Assembly (NCBI GenBank): GCA_002323895.1
Contig: DCQM01000198.1
Location: forward strand, 1 to 6,732
Length of the DNA: 6,732 bases
Direction of reading: 5' to 3'
Origin: Akkermansiaceae bacterium UBA1518
GTDB lineage: Bacteria > Verrucomicrobiota > Verrucomicrobiia > Verrucomicrobiales > Akkermansiaceae
Shown: positions 5,456 through 6,732 of the stretch, one piece after another
How positions within the stretch are numbered: position 1 is the stretch's first letter
Layout: every line of letters starts with the position of its first letter
Notes under the pieces: generated by a model
Databases searched by the model: none
What the model was told of the DNA's origin: nothing
What the model saw: only the letters and a program-made list of their open reading frames with translations
Position numbers and translations under genes: made by a program

Positions 5456-6379
5456 ATGTATTTCCTCCCCCTCGCCCTCATCTCTTTAGCGGTCGCCGGG
5501 GGACTTTTATTTCCCGAGGAACTAGACCAGTTTTGGTTCGTTCCTTTTCTCCTTTCGGCCCTTTACCTAGGACTTCCCCACGGCGCTGCCGACTGGGGAA
5601 TTCTGCGTTCCGCAGTTCGTGAAAATGGATGGCGTCGCTCCTCTCTTCTTATAACCGGCTATGGCATTTTGCTTGTTGGAGCTGGGACGGTCACGCTGGC
5701 TTTTCCCATGCTTGGCCTCGTTGTCTTCCTTGCGGTTTCAGCTTGGCACTTTGGATCGGCCGACGCGCTCGACTTTGCCAAACAGTTCGGCCAGGCGTCC
5801 GACCCAAAAACGCTCGCTCTTTCATCGCTCACACGCGGCGTCCTCATTGTCGCCGCTCCTTTCGCCTTCCGGATCGACGACATGTTCTCAGCATGTCAAT
5901 TGTGGTGCGGAATCTTGGGATCCAGCTTTCTTCCGGGCGAAATGACATCCACTCTGGAATCGGGAGCCCGTTTTGTGATCTTCTATGCTCTGATGGCCGT
6001 GGCGGGCCAGGTTCTCCGGGCCGGCGCACTTGGGTCTTGGCGCACGGGACTTTGCCAACTGCTCGAAGTTGCTCTTCTGATCTTTCTCTTCGCTGTCCTC
6101 CATCCGCTCTTCGCTCTCGGGACCTACTTCCTTTGCTGGCACAGTGTTCGCCACCTTTCCCACCTTCGCTCTTTTCAATCCGGCAGTGACCGACCAGGAT
6201 GGCTTTATCGCCTTGCTGGTCCCTTCCTTATTCCTTCCTTGGTCACCATTGGAATCTTTGCCTTCCTGACCGGAAATCTTTTATCACCCTCCGATCTAAC
6301 TCTCGTTCTCATCATCTTCTTCGCGATCGTCACACCCGCCCACCAATGGCTGATCCATCGGGAAGTGCATTCCGTCTAA
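5456..6379 (+). CDS. blh: Brp/Blh-family beta-carotene 15,15'-dioxygenase (retinal synthesis)
   Basis: This encodes a 307-aa polytopic membrane protein of the Brp/Blh family, which splits beta-carotene into two retinal molecules. The iron-binding histidines known for this family are all visible: H42 in LGLPHGAADW, H98 in AWHFGSAD, and H229 and H233 in CWHSVRH. Their spacing (56 residues between the first two, 4 between the last two) fits the family pattern. A further conserved-looking His lies in TPAHQWLIH (H296). Hydrophobic segments occur throughout, starting with the N-terminal FLPLALISLAVAGGLLF. I chose the ATG at 5456 because it begins just before this first helix; the frame also extends to a TTG inside the rhodopsin gene, but that stretch is polar and spans the hairpin. 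No Shine-Dalgarno is evident, which fits low expression. It lies 70 nt downstream of the rhodopsin on the same strand, the usual partnership. Confidence 0.93.
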   Translation: MYFLPLALISLAVAGGLLFPEELDQFWFVPFLLSALYLGLPHGAADWGILRSAVRENGWRRSSLLITGYGILLVGAGTVTLAFPMLGLVVFLAVSAWHFGSADALDFAKQFGQASDPKTLALSSLTRGVLIVAAPFAFRIDDMFSACQLWCGILGSSFLPGEMTSTLESGARFVIFYALMAVAGQVLRAGALGSWRTGLCQLLEVALLIFLFAVLHPLFALGTYFLCWHSVRHLSHLRSFQSGSDRPGWLYRLAGPFLIPSLVTIGIFAFLTGNLLSPSDLTLVLIIFFAIVTPAHQWLIHREVHSV

Positions 6380-6613
6380 CACTTTCACAGCCCTAACCTT
6401 CGGGAAAGGGAGACAGGTTCGCTAAGCAGTATTCACCACAACCCGGATGAAGAATCGGAACGGATTGGGGGAAAGGCAGAATCTGGGTTGTCTCATCGCC
6501 ACTAGCCATAAACGAACCGGCTAGCTCGAACCATGAATCGGCGACCAAACTTGTCGAGAATTCGACATGTATGATCGACCGTTTACTGAGTTCCAGGTGA
6601 CCTGATCAGGGTT
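6380..6613. other. Intergenic region, no convincing gene
   Basis: Only short, unsupported reading frames are present, for example a 49-codon open stretch at 6451-6597 on the plus strand with no start codon and no recognisable family. Two perfect short inverted repeats occur. CTAGCC (6502-6507) pairs with GGCTAG (6519-6524). TGTCGA (6552-6557) pairs with TCGACA (6562-6567) around a GAAT centre. Neither has a T-tract, so they are not obvious terminators. Confidence 0.5.
6596..6609 (+). repeat. 14-bp repeat GGTGACCTGATCAG, copy B'
   Basis: This is identical to 3021-3034. Here it precedes the 71-bp repeat by 11 bp, whereas copy A' follows copy A by 1 bp. This suggests that the two elements belong to one larger unit that can occur in tandem or broken form. 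Confidence 0.75.
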
Positions 6614-6732
6614 ATGGAATTACTGCGAGGAATTTGCTTTTGGCGAAAAGGTCGCGGAAACCAGAGTTTGGCGGAATACATGGGGGAGAAAGGGGGTTGC
6701 ATGAAATCCCTCAACAAAATGCACGCTTCGAT
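6614..6732 (+). CDS. Possible truncated gene or repeat-encoded frame running off the window
   Basis: An ATG at 6614 opens a frame that stays open to the window end (39 codons). It starts MELLRGICFWRKGRGN and continues through LAEYMGEK to CMKSLNKMHAS. The first part is encoded by the 71-bp repeat. In copy A the same frame also begins at an ATG (2939) but stops just after the repeat. No family is recognised. It may be the 5' end of a mobile-element gene or a non-coding repeat that happens to be open; no good ribosome-binding site is seen. Confidence 0.25.
   Translation, partial: MELLRGICFWRKGRGNQSLAEYMGEKGGCMKSLNKMHAS
6621..6691 (+). repeat. 71-bp dispersed direct repeat, copy B
   Basis: This aligns without gaps to 2949-3019, with 66 of 71 bases identical in the same orientation. 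The two copies are 3672 bp apart and bracket the regulator, rhodopsin and blh-type genes exactly, leaving the carbohydrate genes outside. Confidence 0.9.

Noticed and set aside
5629..6189. Long plus-strand frame of about 186 codons inside the blh gene
   Set aside because: It overlaps the well-supported Blh frame with its conserved histidines; its own translation is rich in Arg, Ser and Pro and shows no family features.
6391..6410. Possible terminator after blh (CCCT/AGGG with a TTCG loop)
   Set aside because: The stem has two internal mismatches and no T-tract follows, so it is too weak to call.
1..6732. tRNA, rRNA, CRISPR array or complete insertion sequence
   Set aside because: No tRNA-like cloverleaf, rRNA segment, regularly spaced repeats or transposase gene was recognised in the window.

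Overview
The window reads as chromosomal DNA of a heterotrophic bacterium. Two secreted carbohydrate-related proteins of a kind common in Verrucomicrobiota and related phyla lie next to a retinal-protein (rhodopsin) cassette. I lean towards Verrucomicrobiota (Opitutales/Puniceicoccales-like), but no phylogenetic marker is present, so this is inference.

Layout. Positions 1-35 (minus) may be the first codons of a further gene. Positions 73-2901 (minus) hold two tightly linked genes, transcribed CBM9-like protein first, then a large secreted glycoside-hydrolase-like protein. Both have signal peptides and near-identical Shine-Dalgarno/start regions. Positions 2902-3310 are intergenic and hold one copy of a 71-bp dispersed repeat plus a possible coding remnant. 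Positions 3311-4252 (minus) encode a MerR-family regulator. Positions 4253-4371 form a divergent regulatory region with three copies of the octamer TGCACAAA, two of them arranged as a palindrome. On the plus strand follow a possible 69-aa small ORF (4372-4581), a proton-pump-type rhodopsin with a DTK motif (4633-5385), a terminator-like hairpin (5407-5450) and a Brp/Blh-type beta-carotene dioxygenase (5456-6379). Positions 6380-6732 show no convincing complete gene but carry the second copy of the 71-bp repeat.

How the parts fit. Blh would cleave beta-carotene to retinal. Retinal would bind Lys222 of the opsin, giving a light-driven proton pump. The divergent MerR protein probably controls the cassette through the TGCACAAA sites. 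No carotenoid synthesis genes are in the window, so beta-carotene must be made from elsewhere in the genome. The regulator-rhodopsin-blh block lies between two same-orientation repeat copies (66 of 71 bases identical), suggesting a mobile or recombination-prone cassette. The most notable points are the Lys at the proton-donor position (like Exiguobacterium sibiricum rhodopsin), a regulator without a visible cobalamin-binding motif, the operator-like array and the flanking repeats.
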